This document shows, in pieces, positions 32,736 to 44,235 of a stretch of 64,000 nucleotides of DNA. The translations under genes were made by a program, and so were the position numbers. The notes beneath the pieces were generated by a model, which worked only from the letters and a program-made list of their open reading frames with translations, searched no databases and had not been told where the DNA came from. Position 1 is the first letter of the stretch. Each line of letters starts with the position of its first letter. Source of the stretch: Chalciporus piperatus (Eukaryota; Basidiomycota; Agaricomycetes; Boletales; Boletaceae); assembly GCA_038093975.1 (NCBI GenBank), contig JBBPTG010000010.1, forward strand, positions 331,021-395,020, given 5' to 3'.

Positions 32736-34392
32736 ATGGCAGACAGACTTCCCCCAGAACTTTGGTCGCACATTTTCGACCTCGCAGCCGACGAAGATAC
32801 CATATTTTACCCAGGCCTGCAAACGAGCATGGCACAGTCTACCTGGTCAAAGTCTCCCTGGGGTGGTTGGACTGTCCGTACACCACAGGACACCATCAAC
32901 ATCATTCAACGGCGAAGTTACGCCACGAAGAAGGTGAGCACCATCTCGTCCATCTCTTCCCGCCCGATCGATCGTTCACAAAGGTGTCATGGACCAGTCG
33001 ATCATCGTGGCATGTAAAACATGGCGAAGGCTCGGCGCGGAATTCCTCGTTCGCGGCCTCTTCTTCGACGATCCCACCAAACTGCGAGACTTGTGCAGCA
33101 TCCTTGACCGAGATTCGTCTCTGGGATGGTGGGCTCGGCGGTTACATATCACACACTTCCTCAACGGACGAGGTCCAACGATGGATGACTTTGAGAGGCC
33201 GTTGACCGCTATTCTTCAGCAATGTCCCAACCTAGAGATTTTCATCGTCGATTGGCCAATGTCGACGGCGTTCGGGGCGATCGCGGACACCCTTGGCACG
33301 TACTGCCACAAGCTGCGCACGGTACACTGGCACGTCCCATCCGAACTGCTCTCCAAAGTAATCTGGGCATTAGACACGCTCCCCAATCTCCTCTCTGTCC
33401 ATGTCGAATTCGACGCAGCGATCAAGGAATCAGACACCATCACCCTCGGGTCCGCACAGGACGTCAAGCTGAAGCTGCCGAACCTCCAGCAGCTCTTCGT
33501 CAAAGGGTTCTGTCAAGACTTTCTAGAACAAGCTACGGGGTGGTCTCTCCCGCTCTTACGCAGCTTCTCCTTCCACTTTGGAATCCACAGTCACGACTTC
33601 CCAGACGTCAACTCGTTCCTCGCTCAGCATGGGACGACGCTTCTCTTCCTCGACTTGTACTGCATACCGGCGCTCGACGTTCGCACTATCCTCGACCTCT
33701 GTCCTAATCTGGCGACGTTCTGCTTTAACCTTGATTGGAAGATCTCGCCCGTCCTTGATCCCGATGCCAACCCCGACCAACCAGAAGACGAAGCCATGCT
33801 TCCCATCACGCTCACCAACCGTCCACATGATCACATTCGGCACATCGGACTGCACGGCGTCTTTTACGCCTTTGGCCTAGGATACGCCGCTGCATACGCA
33901 GACGCCGATCCAGTCCGCACGATGATGGTCCAGCGCACCAACGACCGCAACTTTTCCGCGTTGAACAAGGCCTCGTTTCCGAAATTGGAACGAGCGAGGA
34001 TCTTGAGTCCGAGAATACTGCAAGACTTGAATGATAATAATGGGCCTGCGAAATCGTGCTTCGAACGATGGGAAAGGTGGTGGGAGATGTCCTCGAGGAT
34101 GGGAGTGAGGCTAGAAGATTGTTCCGGAGGCGTACTTGGCAATCTACCTCAGGATCCGGCAGAGGAGGAGGAGTACGAGAGCGAGGACGAGGACGAGTAT
34201 GAGGAAGACGAGGAGGGGTATGGGCACAAGGATGACGAGCCTGGATGGAAAGGGAGCGTCAACTTGGCAGGGAGCGTCAGCTTGGCAGAGCTGAGGGAGT
34301 TGCTGGCAGAGTGTAGGAGGATGTCGGAAGAGGGTGAACGAGAACGGTCCCCGTTCCCGTTCTTCGCCACCCCACCGACTTGGGGCCCGTGA
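32736..34392 (+). CDS. F-box protein
   Basis: Exon 1 (32736-32934) starts MADRLPPELWSHIFDLAADE, the classic F-box helix that binds Skp1, and ends ATKK. A 57-nt intron (32935-32991) joins in phase to SIIVACKTWRRLGAEFLVRG in the long second exon. The rest is a leucine-rich, LRR-like substrate-recognition part (CPNLEIFIVDWP, LPNLLSVHVEF, LPNLQQLFVKGF, LDLCPNLATFCFNL), then an acidic stretch (EEEEYESEDEDEYEEDEEG) and a C-terminus with LAELRELLAECRRMSEEGER. Total about 530 residues. By family it would act as the substrate adaptor of an SCF ubiquitin ligase; mushroom genomes carry hundreds of such genes, mostly with unknown substrates. Confidence 0.9.
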
Positions 34393-34504
34393 TTATGTGG
34401 TACTACTAATGACTCGCGTACCTCAATGATCACCCGCTTTTCCTTCGGGTTTTCGTGTCTTGAACGCTCCCCTCTGCACTACGTCGCGGATTAACCCAAG
34501 TGCT

Positions 34505-36287
34505 CTATTGGTATACACCTCCTTGTCTTCGTCGAGGCGTTCTCGTCCTGACCCAAGTTAGCCTCGATGCAACTCGTGAAACTACTGACACACCTATGAT
34601 AGCCCAGTTTCGTGTGCTGGGGATACGAAGCGTATCACACTCGACCTTCCATCCCAACCACTGACTCAAACTCGCCAACCAAATTCTATACATCGAATAC
34701 TGACTCTTTTGACCACCCTCTCCACCCAAATTCAAGCTGTCGACAAAGTCCTCGTCGACGATCGTCCCTGAATCCGAGTTCGAGCCTGTAAACTTTGCCG
34801 TCGAGGAACGCGCGAAATGTTCGTCAAAGGACCATGCGCAACATGGGATGGAGAGATAGCCTGATGCGTTCTCGATCGTTGCGAGGAGAGGAAGCCAGGG
34901 TGTCAGTTCGTCCGCGTGATTGCCAATCAGAAACACGCCGGCTTGGAGATGCGGCATCGTGTTCGTGTTGTTGTTTCCCAGCGTCACGACGTACTGCGTC
35001 GGATCGAGCGTATGGACGTGTAGAGCGGCGCGTGTGCGTTCGGGGTAGTGATCCCAGGACGATCGTGCCCGGAGATCGATTCCGTGGCCAACGTAGCCCT
35101 CGGAGACGAGGATGTGTGTGAGGAGGCCGTTCCCGCACCTAATTCGAGGTTGCGTCGTACCAAGCAATGCGTGAGCATCGAGAGCGACGAATCTCGTTTC
35201 GAGACTTACCCAAGGTCCAAGAATCCACCTGGTGGACGAGACCAACGCCTCCAAGGCACATTGTCACCCTGAACATCTAACGCATATGCATCATCCAAAG
35301 GTAGGTGGTCGAATCCCTCAAAGGATCGTTTCCAAAGAAGCATCAAGTACGTCGCGATCCCGATATCCTTGAACCACGCGCTTCCAGTCAGCAACATTTT
35401 TTTTTTCGAACCCAAATAAGGATGCAATAGTGTGTGTGTATTAGACGGACCTCGAAGACATGTTTGAGCGGATCCGTCACCTCCTTCCACTCGGCAACGA
35501 GATGCCTATGTCTCTCCCTCATGACGAGATACAAATCCTGATACTCCTCTCTCGGAATCAAACAATCGTGTTTCACCCGTTTCCGATAGTTTGTGAGCGC
35601 ACCCCATCCGTACCGATGGAGTGTCTCGAGCAACGCCAACGAGGTGCGGTAGAGTCTCGAATTAAGATCGGTAGGCGTACCCGGTAAAACGAGCGCTTCG
35701 ATGCGTAAGATCGAGCCCGAGTCTGACGAGATGTACCGAAACGCAAGGTGGCGGACGGCGGGGTGATAATATGGGAGAGATCCTCCGGGAGGAAGGATTG
35801 GGCTTAGTACGAGCATGCAAGGTACGCCGGCGAATTCGCTGGTCGTAGTAGATGCATAGAGTGTGCAATGCTGCTCCAGGGATTCATCACGACCTGGTCT
35901 CCGAGGGAGAAGCTTGCGATGGACGTTGCGGATGGCTTGATGGGAGTCGAGCTTGGGGATATTCGGCGAGGGTGGCTTTTCGGATGTATCACAGGGGTAT
36001 GTCGTCTCGCTGACGGTCTCTGACCGAAGAATGAGCGTCGAATTGTATTCCGGATGGTGAATAAGTTGTTCAACAGCAGTCTCAAACTATATGTCCAACG
36101 GGAAAAAAAAGGTAAAGACGCTGACAGCCAGTAAAGAGTGATCACTCACGAGCTCTAATGGAAAATCGGCTGGACAGCTGATGATCGGTAACCATTCCTC
36201 TGATTCCAATGTCAATGGAGGGATCGTATGGGTTTGGGCATCACAAGGAGAAGGGTTAAATCGCGGGCGGACACCTGCTTGTGCCAT
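34505..36287 (-). CDS. TRM44: tRNA(Ser) (uracil-44-2'-O-)-methyltransferase TRM44
   Basis: The first exon (MAQAGVRPRFNPSPCDAQTH) splices at LELFETAVEQLIHHPEYN. Later segments include LRIEALVLPGTPTDLNSRLY, GWGALTNYRKRVKHD, EYQDLYLVMRERHRHLV, KDIGIATYLMLLW, the SAM-binding motif FLDLG-CGNGLLTHIL and GYVGHGIDLRARSSW, and the TRM44 signature FLIGNHADELTPWLP. The C-terminal part CDTLRIPSTRNWAIIG is also characteristic, followed by a possible last intron to a four-residue exon ending at 34505. The enzyme places the 2'-O-methyl mark on U44 of tRNA-Ser in the cytoplasm. An intron splits the SAM motif (DLG to CGNG). The gene looks intact; its 5' end is only about 160 bp from the start of duplication copy B. 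Confidence 0.92.
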
Positions 36288-36449
36288 TCAAACTCCTGGC
36301 AATTTACAAAAAGTCACGGTGATGGATGATCGAGTCCGAGAATGTCTTACATAGTATGTAAAGGACAAGGACTACGAATACGAACTAGTTGCTAGTAGCA
36401 CTCTAGTAGCTGGCCAATTCGATGAACTGGTAGGTGGTCTTTGGGAATG

Positions 36450-37390
36450 ACTGTCTTCCGATACCTAACCTGAAGGGGCTTATGGAGAGGCTGCCGGTTA
36501 CCCCCTCCGGACTCCTGAACCAAGCAGCAAACTCCCTGAATCCTATCAAAATGAAGGACTTCAGATCGGGGACGTTGGCTACGTTGACCGCTGGGGAGTG
36601 TTCCACGTCCTTTTCAACATACGATACTCCTCCAACCATGACCTCTATCGTGATCGTCCCTCCCCCACCGGCATCGAGCCCATCAAATTCGAGGATGAGG
36701 AAATCAATATCAATCCCGACGCAATTCCTTCTGGTCAAATCCTTGGCACCCGTCACATCGTGGATAAACCACTAGAGCAACCCGACAAAAGGTATCTTTC
36801 GGCGTGAACTACTGGGCGGCAGGGATTGACTTAGCATCGCAAGGGTGCTCTACAGATTCGTCCCATCCTCTTCGTCTGGCGCCATTCTTATCCTCCCGTT
36901 TGGGGCTATCCGACACGAACTCAGTGAACGCGAAAACAAAACCCTTCGTAAGTTTGCAGTCGAACACGCCGAACGTTGGTGTCTGACCTTTTTTTTTTAC
37001 GCACGATAAACAGTGGATGGGCGTCCTCGACATGGTTCGCCACTGTGTGTCTTTACTTATTCCCACATTGATCAAATTCCCAGGAAACCATGGCCGACGA
37101 GGGTATCCTGAACGAAGACTACGTATGGGAAGTTCTAAGTGACAAATGCACCCCAGTCTTCGACAATCGTAAGTACTCGCACTAGTGCGTTGCGGCGATC
37201 GATCCTCACTGCTATTTGCTAGATACCGTTTGGCTAGAGAGCAAAAGGGGAGTCTCCGTGTCGTTCTGACATTCAAAACATCAACTAATTCGAATGACAG
37301 TGGGGACGGCACTAATGGATCTCAGGTCGCGTCCGGCCTCGCGGTGACCTCCCTATCTTCGCTTTCGAACCACAATACCAAAAGGTGTGT
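36450..37390 (+). pseudogene. Conserved agaricomycete protein of unknown function, copy B (deleted middle)
   Basis: An upstream exon absent from copy A is present here (GYPLRTPEPSSKLPESYQN, then IGDVGYVDRWGVFHVLFNI), ending PDKR. A 66-nt intron (36792-36857) joins it to FVPSSSSGAILILPFG. After AERWC the sequence is cut: about 570 bp corresponding to 12996-13558 in copy A are gone, and the segment coding NPDAHVAVTHD is reduced to a T-tract followed by acgcacgataaacagtgg. The remaining 3' exons (ETMADEGILNEDYVWEVLSD, HTVWLESKRG-like) are present. With the core missing this copy cannot make the full protein. The start of exon 1 is not resolved. Confidence 0.75.
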
Positions 37391-39329
37391 CTCCATGTCG
37401 TTCCGACCTTCGCAACATCAACCGACCTCAATGACAGCGGAGACGACAATAAAGGATCTCAGATCGCGTCCGGCCTTGAGGCAACCTCCCTATCTTCGCT
37501 TTCGAACCACAATACCTCCATCGCCATCAGCGGAAACCCCAATAAACCACGTCCCACGCTCGAGGTATTCTCCCTTCGCACGCCTTCAGCTGACAACCCA
37601 TGGATTGTTGTTTCAGGTACGGATTTCTTTGATGTTGCACGGATGGATGCTAGCAAATCTTTCGCAGCTATCCGGGCTGATGGCGTCATCACTGGTCTCA
37701 CTCGTTTACCAGTCGGCTTCTATGTGCTTTTCCAGTTCAATGGTGATCAGAGGAGGACAAAGGTTAGGTCTATACCTGTCTGTGAAAATGTTATTGAATG
37801 GGACGACGAAATCATTTTGTGAGATATTCGTCGAATTTATCTGCTCTACTACTGTACTCACAATATTCAGGTCCAATGATCCTTCCGCTAGGGTCCAACT
37901 TTCATTCTGTGCCGCGTTCGAGTTCGAGCCAATGCTCGGTAATGGAACAACTCTCTGCACGGCAGATATCACTGTGGGGAATCTGGTTGGGAGCACCTCC
38001 CGTAAGTGCATCTTGGCATATTGTGCACATGTCGGTACTGAGACCACAAAAGTTGGCCGTTTCTCTTCAGGAGCAAGGGAACGATGTTCGTCGCTTCTAA
38101 TTACTGCAGAACGGAGATATGGTCCGGATTTCGAGGCTTATTCTCTTGATGAGAATGCCAATGTATGCTCCTTGTCCTGTCGGAGAGTCCTTACATGCAT
38201 TCCTAACAACACATTGTTGTCTTAGCCGAGCCGGGAACAACCTTCAGCCGTGGCACACGAGACGGATCTAGGGCACGACGCCCTCCTCCGTTACTACGAT
38301 CACTACAGAGAAGACGATCTCAAGGACGCTATTGGACATTTCGAACGCGCTCTGCATGTTTGTCCCGCCTCCGATGAATGTCGCCTGGCAGCACTGTTCA
38401 ACCTTGCTACAGTGACACTCCATAGTTTCGAGGCTAGCGGTACGGACAGTGATCACCGAATCTATTGCCCTGTATCGAGAGTCGCTCGAGATGTGCTGTG
38501 CCCCTCCTCCAGATCGCCCTGCCACCCTGCTCGGCCTTGGCCAGGCACTCTTGTATCGCTGGAGGCAGGGACGGGATGAGTCCCTTGCAGATGAGATGAA
38601 GAAGCTGATGAATGGGGTCAAGGTAATTTGCCCCGGCACCGAGCTGTCATACTTGTCCTTGAAACGTCCACACGGATCGGGGCTCAAGATCGCTGCACCT
38701 TGGCTGACATCGACGAGCTGATCCGTGGCTTGGATGCAGCCGCTCGGCTCCCTCCCGAAGAGTATTTCGACCGGCCTTATCGTTTGGGAAATATTGGTCT
38801 TGCGTTGGGACGGTGTTTCGAAATTCAGGGAGATCGTGGTCAGGTTGCTGATCTCGATCGAGCAATCGCAACCCAGGAGGATGGTATACGGCTCATTCAC
38901 GAGCGCCGTCCGACTCGTACTTCTTACCTCAGCCAGCTTGGGGGGTTCCTCTACACGCGTTTTGACATGCTTGGAGACATCGAGGACATCAGACGAGCTG
39001 TTGTGATGCATGAAGAGGCTCTGAAACTCACTCCAGAGAACCACCCCGACCGTGCTCTGCACCTCTGCACCCTTGGGGTGTCTCTCTACACTCGTTTCAA
39101 CAAGCTGGAAGACATCGAGGACATCGAACGAGCCATTGCGATGGGTGAAGAGGCTGTGGAACTCACTCCACAGAACCACCCTGACCGTGCTCGGTATCTC
39201 AAAAACCTTAAGCAGTCGCTCTACATTCGTTACAACAAGCTGAAAGACACCAGAGACATCGAACGAGCCCTTGTGATCCATGCAGAGGCTTATTACGAGA
39301 AGCAAGGATCTCACTTCTATCCCAAGTAG
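37185..39329 (+). pseudogene. C2-like/TPR protein, decayed copy B
   Basis: The C2-like part (LEVFSLRTPSADNPW, GFYVLFQFNGDQRRTK, AAFEFEPMLGNG) and TPR part (HETDLGHDALLRYYDHYRED) match copy A closely. Two length changes break the long exon: copy B is 2 nt shorter near 38444 (after FEASGTD) and has lost bases near 38628 (after VICP), moving the reading frame twice. Only 3 of the 42-residue TPR units remain (38905-39290) against 11 in copy A, and the protein ends HFYPK. The ATG that could start the TPR part in copy A is GTG here (38250). A 137-bp tandem duplication lies in the first part. I judge it non-functional. Confidence 0.85.
37243..37516 (+). repeat. 137-bp tandem duplication in copy B
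   Basis: The stretch beginning aaaaggggagtctccgtgtcg (37243) recurs from 37380 (aaaaggtgtgtctccatgtcg) with a period of 137 bp and both end in the shared ttcgaaccacaatacc. Copy A has one unit only, so this happened after the large duplication or was lost from A. Confidence 0.85.
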
Positions 39330-39435
39330 TACGCGACTCGGACTCGGGCATTTGATGGAAATCCACTGAATAATGCATGGTGGGACCTTGATACAGACAT
39401 AATATATACCTATCGTACATCTCGTCTTCTTGTTT

Positions 39436-40219
39436 GAAAGCTTTCAGTATCCAAAGGCACGCGTACCTGAATGACCTCCAATGCTCAGTCAGGTTGCGAG
39501 AAAGAGATTCCATAGCGCCGGAATCCGAGGCAACGTTAATCTGCACTGTGGATCAGTTTGCGAAACGGATGTGAAGAGAGGGGATCCTACCATATCGAAA
39601 CCCTGATGGGCACGCTTGAACGACTGGGGCCCTGAAGTGCAATAGATGGCACTGAAAATGCGATCAACCTCACTGAGGAGTCACTGGCAGAAACGCCGCG
39701 AATGGAACAGCGTGACGTACCATTTCTTCCCCTTGCTGCGTGTAGTAGCCTGCTCCCGTAGGCAGCCACTTAGGTAGGAAGACAGTCGTTCCTACCCTTC
39801 TGCTCCGTGCGGCTCTTAGGTGCTGAATGCCCTTTTCCACATCTGGGTGAGGGTCTGGAGATGGAGGAAGGTATCCAAGGGCCAACGACAAATCATATGG
39901 ACCAATGAAAAGGACGTCTGTGCCAAAACAGGTCAAGTTCAATAAGCTGATTCCTAGGATGTTCACCGTGACGAACCAATCCCATCGACGGCAGCGTCCT
40001 CGACGTTCTGGACGCCTTCCTTGGTTTCTATCTGGATCACGATCCAACGTGTTCATTGGCGGGCTTGTGGTATTCCGCAGCGGTTATCCCCCACGTACTC
40101 TGAGTGAAGGGGCTGCCAAAACCACGTCTTCCGCCTGGAGGTAACCGACAACGACTTCCTTTATTTAAACTGCGTTTTCCGCGGTGGAGACCTCGCGATT
40201 TGAATGCGTCAATATTTCA
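39436..40219 (-). pseudogene. HpcH/HpaI aldolase 3' fragment (copy B)
   Basis: Matches the second half of the intact gene at 17739-18436 (FIGPYDLSLALGY, SPDPHPDVEKG, SGAMESLSRNLTE), but the first half is absent: homology stops at about 40219. An extra block of roughly 80 bp (about 39740-39820) with tagtagcctgctcccgtagg interrupts the exon after the HPDVEK region, and several small indels shift the frame. A conserved Ala is missing in GAM(A)ESLSRN. It is a truncated, dead copy. Confidence 0.8.
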
Positions 40220-40543
40220 CCAGATGTCTTAGCCTAGTCCATGAAATTGACGGCGAAATGTGAACAAGAAAGAACAAGACCTGCGTAGGGTCGCTGTCGT
40301 AAATCCCCTTCATCGCAGCCCATCGATTGCACTATATACACCCTTCTACAGATTCCTCGGAGACTCGAGGCGATGTGACATTGACGAATCAAGATTCAAT
40401 ATCAACAAAGAGAGTGTCTGGTTAGAATGCGTCGGTCAAGGGCGACAAAACGTGGGTATTCAAGACAAAAGTAGAGAAAGCGAAGGGTTCCCGCCAGAAA
40501 GAAAGAAAGAGTCCCAGCCTCCGAAAAAAGATAGTCCAGACTA

Positions 40544-41009
40544 TCATCTAAGACTGATGGGATCGCAGTTGAGGTTGACGAGACCATTCTGCACCTGAAA
40601 ACGACGCTAGTCAAACACTGTTGTAGTGATACGACAATCAGAAGTCTTACGCTGTTCGATGGAGTGCAACAGGCGGGGCTAGCCTGACACCCGGCGCCAG
40701 AGGCAAACCCAACGATACTGAGCGGCGAGCAGTCCGTCCCGACCTGACTCAGAATCGGCAACGACGAAAGGTTGAGGTTTAGTAAGTCCAACAAGCTGCT
40801 CGCCGACGGAGCCGTCGAAGGGTCACTGGACTGCAGACTTCAGATTGAGTGCATTGAAGATCGTCGAGGGAAGAGCTTACTGATTGCGCTGTCAGTTGAT
40901 TACAGCAGTGAAGGGTGCCGACGTTGCACATAGGGTTGCGTCCAACGAGGGGACCGCCGTAAGCGACGACGACGAAGGGAGTGACAGCGAGGACGGAGCC
41001 GATGAGCAT
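40544..41009 (-). CDS. Class I hydrophobin
   Basis: Three exons (40881-41009, 40651-40830, 40544-40594) join in phase across introns of 50 and 56 nt to give 119 residues. The N-terminus MLIGSVLAVTPFVVVAYGG is hydrophobic and works as a secretion signal. The mature part has the eight-cysteine hydrophobin pattern: C-x6-CC (MCNVGTLHCC), about 40 residues with LLDLLNLNLSSLP, C-x13-C (DCSPLSIVGFASGAGC), x5-CC (QASPACC), x14-C (LNCDP). The long second loop marks class I. Such proteins are secreted and self-assemble at air-water interfaces on hyphae and fruit bodies. The leader lacks the usual basic residue after Met, so a slightly different start is conceivable. Confidence 0.93.
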
Positions 41010-41620
41010 TGTGAGGGGACGGCACGACTAGCGTGGGTCTGCAAAGGAGCGTATGGGTGGCGAGGGTTGGGTGCGGGGGGGAAGAAAGAAAACTTGATGA
41101 GGATCGAGAGGCAGGGGGACTTTATATGTCTGCGCGGTGGGCCGAGACCCTCAGCCCTGTATTCCAACCATGTCGCCGTTGGAGCGATCGAGCTAGAGAA
41201 CTCGATTGGAATCGACGGCGTTTTGTAGTTGTATGCCAGCTCGTAAGATCACTCAGCGGGTTATTATTTCAAAGTCGGAGACGTCTATGGAATACGGCGT
41301 TAGCTACACGGAACTTACATGTCCGGATGCGCCATGGGATCTCGCCCGTCCACTGGTAGGAGCAGTACGGGCATCTTGAAACCCAAGCTGGACACAATGA
41401 GAGAAATGTGACCTCACTGGTGGTCGGGCTCGTTGGGTCTACGGCGTGAGTCTTTGCAACTTTGAACGGTGTCCTGTTGGTTCAAAGTTTCAAAGTAACT
41501 TGATCGGATTCGGAGTGATCGACGCCACATGACGGCGCTTATGTAAACATCCCGCTGGGGAATCGTCGAACGCGAGATCCTTGGCTACTACACTGAGATG
41601 TCGTCTCCGTTGCATCCTTT
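41010..41620. other. Intergenic, 611 bp
   Basis: Hydrophobin upstream region and 5' flank of the dead P450. No gene recognised. Confidence 0.5.
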
Positions 41621-43020
41621 TCCCTTCAAGAAACCATGGGCAGTGGCCAGCTGTGGAATGTTGGTGTGTCCATGAAGTGGGTGGGCGCTCTCGCTGTACG
41701 CGTCCTTGGTCCAAAGCCATCCTCAACTGGCAACCCCGACCGGTCCGAACGAGTGGGCTCAGTACAGAGACCTCAGGTAACTGTAAGTGCTCGCTTCCTT
41801 GACACGTCTCTGAATGGCATTCTCAAGGCGTAAGGCGTTTAATTGGCTCCTTCAGTATGGGTTGAGACTGGAAGCTCGTGCTCATGCCCTATGGAAAGAG
41901 CTTCTGAACGCGCCGTCGTATCACTCAACAATAGTTCAAGCCTCGTACAGTCGCGACTCCGTACCGGCCCGTCAAATCGATGGAATGCAACACGCTTCTC
42001 GTTTACATGCTCGGATCCCCAGTAAACCTCGTATCTCATGAAAAGGTGGGAGTTCTCAGCCGTTTTCTATATTCGCTTCGTGACTACCTACAGACATGAA
42101 GTCGAGCCTGAAGGTGACGAGTATATCAAGCGTGCCGAGGACGGACAGCGGGGTCCACCTGGTCCATTCCTCGTCGATTTACTCCCTATCTGCGAGATTG
42201 TTCCCGCCATATAAGTTGGTAAAAAGGAATGTGGTATGAGCACATGACACTCCTTGTACTGGATTTCCCGACTAACATTTAGGTGGAGGCTACTGGTAAT
42301 ATCGCCCCTTGCATGACCAAGAGGCTGTTGGAATCGTTAACGTCTGCGAACGAGGTGGATAAAGATGAGCTGATCATGAACTGCATGGCAGTATGTAATC
42401 TCGTTTGAGGCGCTGATCGTTCGTGCAGCTGCTGCAGACACCGTAAGGCGCATTGACTTGTGAGAACAGGGGCTATAGCTCACAATGATTCATGTTTACA
42501 GACTGTCGCAGCGTTGACTAACTTTGTCCTTGCGATGATTATGTATTCTAAAGTTCGGCTGAAAGCGAGAGCAGAAGTCGACGCCGTGGTCGGCAGGGAT
42601 AGACCATCTCCCTCTTGGCAATAATGTCTTCAGACTCTTACATGTGCAGTGCCCTCAGGCACAGGTGTGCTCATTCGACGACTGACGATGACGTTTTACC
42701 GTGGCATGTTCATTTCAAATTCTACATATTTCGTACAGTCTGTACCTCATGATCATGATCCCGAAGAATTCATCCCGGAAAGGTATTTACCGAATCCGGA
42801 ACACGTACTTCATGCCCAGGTTTGCTATCCTCTGGGGTTTCGAACGAAGGTGCGTCTGTAACACGTAGTCGCGTGTCCATGAATTTGAACTGGGATCTCC
42901 TAGGATCTGCCCCGGTCATCATCTTGCACATAGGCTTCGCTATGAATCGCAATGGTGACTTTATTCTGGGCGTTGGAGTTTGAAAGCCCCGGGTAACGTA
43001 ATCGAACCAGAGATAGCTCA
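41621..43020 (+). pseudogene. Cytochrome P450 pseudogene
   Basis: P450 landmarks appear in order on the plus strand but in changing frames: NEWAQYRDLR (41738-41767), LMPYGKSF-stop-TRRRITQQ-stop-FKPRTVATPYRPV (two in-frame stops, about 41880-41970), NTLLVYMLGSPVNLVSHEK, EYIKRAEDGQRGPPGPFLVD and LLPICEIVPAI, MTKRLLESLTSANEVDKDEL, the I-helix neighbourhood TVAALTNFVLAMIMY, VDAVVGRDRPSPS, the PERF region HDPEEFIPERYLPNP, and the haem-ligand segment ICPGHHLAHRL (42903-42935). The I-helix AGADT core is damaged. The intact gene would have been an endoplasmic-reticulum monooxygenase of the CYP type expanded in agaricomycetes. Stops and frame changes make it dead. Confidence 0.8.
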
Positions 43021-43612
43021 CGGTCAGTCGGTCGCCCGTACGCTCCTCGGTGTTCTGCTGAGAGCTCATTGGACCTTAGCGTTCCGAGCAATTTCTCGTG
43101 TCAGATAATATTTCGCTCTGACGAAGCATATCATTGATCTCATCCCTGTCGCATAGAGCTGGTACCACTAGCGTAGATCCCGCATCCCGCGCTCGGGGAT
43201 TTGTTCGGCCATATGATCGCTCCCCATGACATAGTCTCGGTACCAGTCGTTGTGGTGACAGCTGAGCTTCAAAGTATTGGTGCGGAAACGTCATTTCCGT
43301 CGTTCAAACGTTCAAAGCCGGATGTTTTTCGCCCGATTCATCGCATTTTTCTACTTCATGATAGAGGGGACATCCATCGTGCCTGCTGCGTGATGCTCGG
43401 TGGCACACAAGGATGTTGGCGACGCATCAGCCGACCACTATATTGACCGAGTATGCGCGTCAGCTGGCCACCATCTATTGGCAAGTGATAGATGTTGATG
43501 CATACGCATCGAACCGATCAGTTCGGTATCGATGGATTTTGCGTATAAAAGCAGGGGTATGTCACCCAATGCACCTTCAAGTTAGCAGCAAACAGACGCT
43601 CTTCTGAATCAA
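43021..43612 (+). promoter_or_regulatory. Intergenic with TATA box before the small secreted protein
   Basis: 592 bp without a gene. tataaaa at 43544-43550 lies 63 bp before the ATG at 43613, a spacing normal for a strong TATA-type fungal promoter. Confidence 0.5.
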
Positions 43613-44041
43613 ATGCTAAATCTCGCAAAGTCTTCTTTCACTGTTTCTTTCCTCTCCGCGTTCTTCGCCGGAGTCCAAGCTGTAAGCTACCTTCTTTCTC
43701 TTTCCTACTACTCGATTCTCACTCTCGAATCCAGGCTGCCCAGGCAACGCCAACCGTAAGCTACCTTCGTGTTCTTCCTACCAGATTTTCATCCTCGAAC
43801 TCATTTTTCCTAGGCAAAGGGAGATTGCCCGGTCACGACGACGTTCACGACGACGTATACAGGTCTCGTTGAGGCACCGCATACGACCTACCCCTACACA
43901 ACCACCGTCCCAATCACTTCCGTCAGCTATCCTCTCACCACCTCGACTGAAACCGGAACATGGACGTATGACGGGGTTACGAGCACGTACACGGAGACGT
44001 TTACATACCTGAACGATTTTGGACCATGGCCTGGGTGTTGA
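43613..44041 (+). CDS. Small secreted Thr/Tyr-rich protein
   Basis: Three exons (43613-43681, 43735-43755, 43814-44041) with GT-AG introns of 53 and 58 nt, all in phase 0, encode 105 residues. The leader MLNLAKSSFTVSFLSAFFAG followed by VQAAAQATP has a basic residue, a hydrophobic core and an AxA-type cleavage site. The mature protein is rich in Thr, Tyr and Pro (DCPVTTTFTTTYTG, TYPYTTTVPITSVSYPLTT) and ends WPGC, leaving two cysteines that could form one disulfide. Thr clusters suggest O-mannosylation. No family recognised; it could be a cell-wall or effector-like protein. Exon 2 is only 21 nt. A TATA box at 43544 supports expression. Confidence 0.75.
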
Positions 44042-44235
44042 TGGATTATGCTACCTTTGCTGGGAAGAACGTTGTGTAAGAAGTTGGTAGAAAGGCAGCC
44101 CTTGTATTATATTTTGTTCTCCTGGGTATTCCACATCATTTACTCGCACAAGCCTATTCAACCTGAGTCGTTCATACGTCCTCTGATTCGGATATAGTAC
44201 ATGCTTTCAACTCTGGTTGGGAGATGATGTCGGTT

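Larger units (their letters stand above)
36796..40219. repeat. Segmental duplication, copy B
   Basis: Direct-orientation partner of 12809-18436, about 24 kb away. It contains remnants of the same three genes in the same order and strands, but is 2.2 kb shorter because of deletions in the N-domain gene, in the TPR array, in the spacer before the aldolase, and loss of the 5' half of the aldolase. Confidence 0.9.

Noticed and set aside
34795..35138. Open frames on both strands within the TRM44 gene
   Set aside because: Shadows of the TRM44 exon that carries the SAM-binding motif.
40892..41167. 91-codon minus-strand frame overlapping the hydrophobin start
   Set aside because: Different frame from the eight-cysteine protein and without features; it covers the 5' UTR and first exon.
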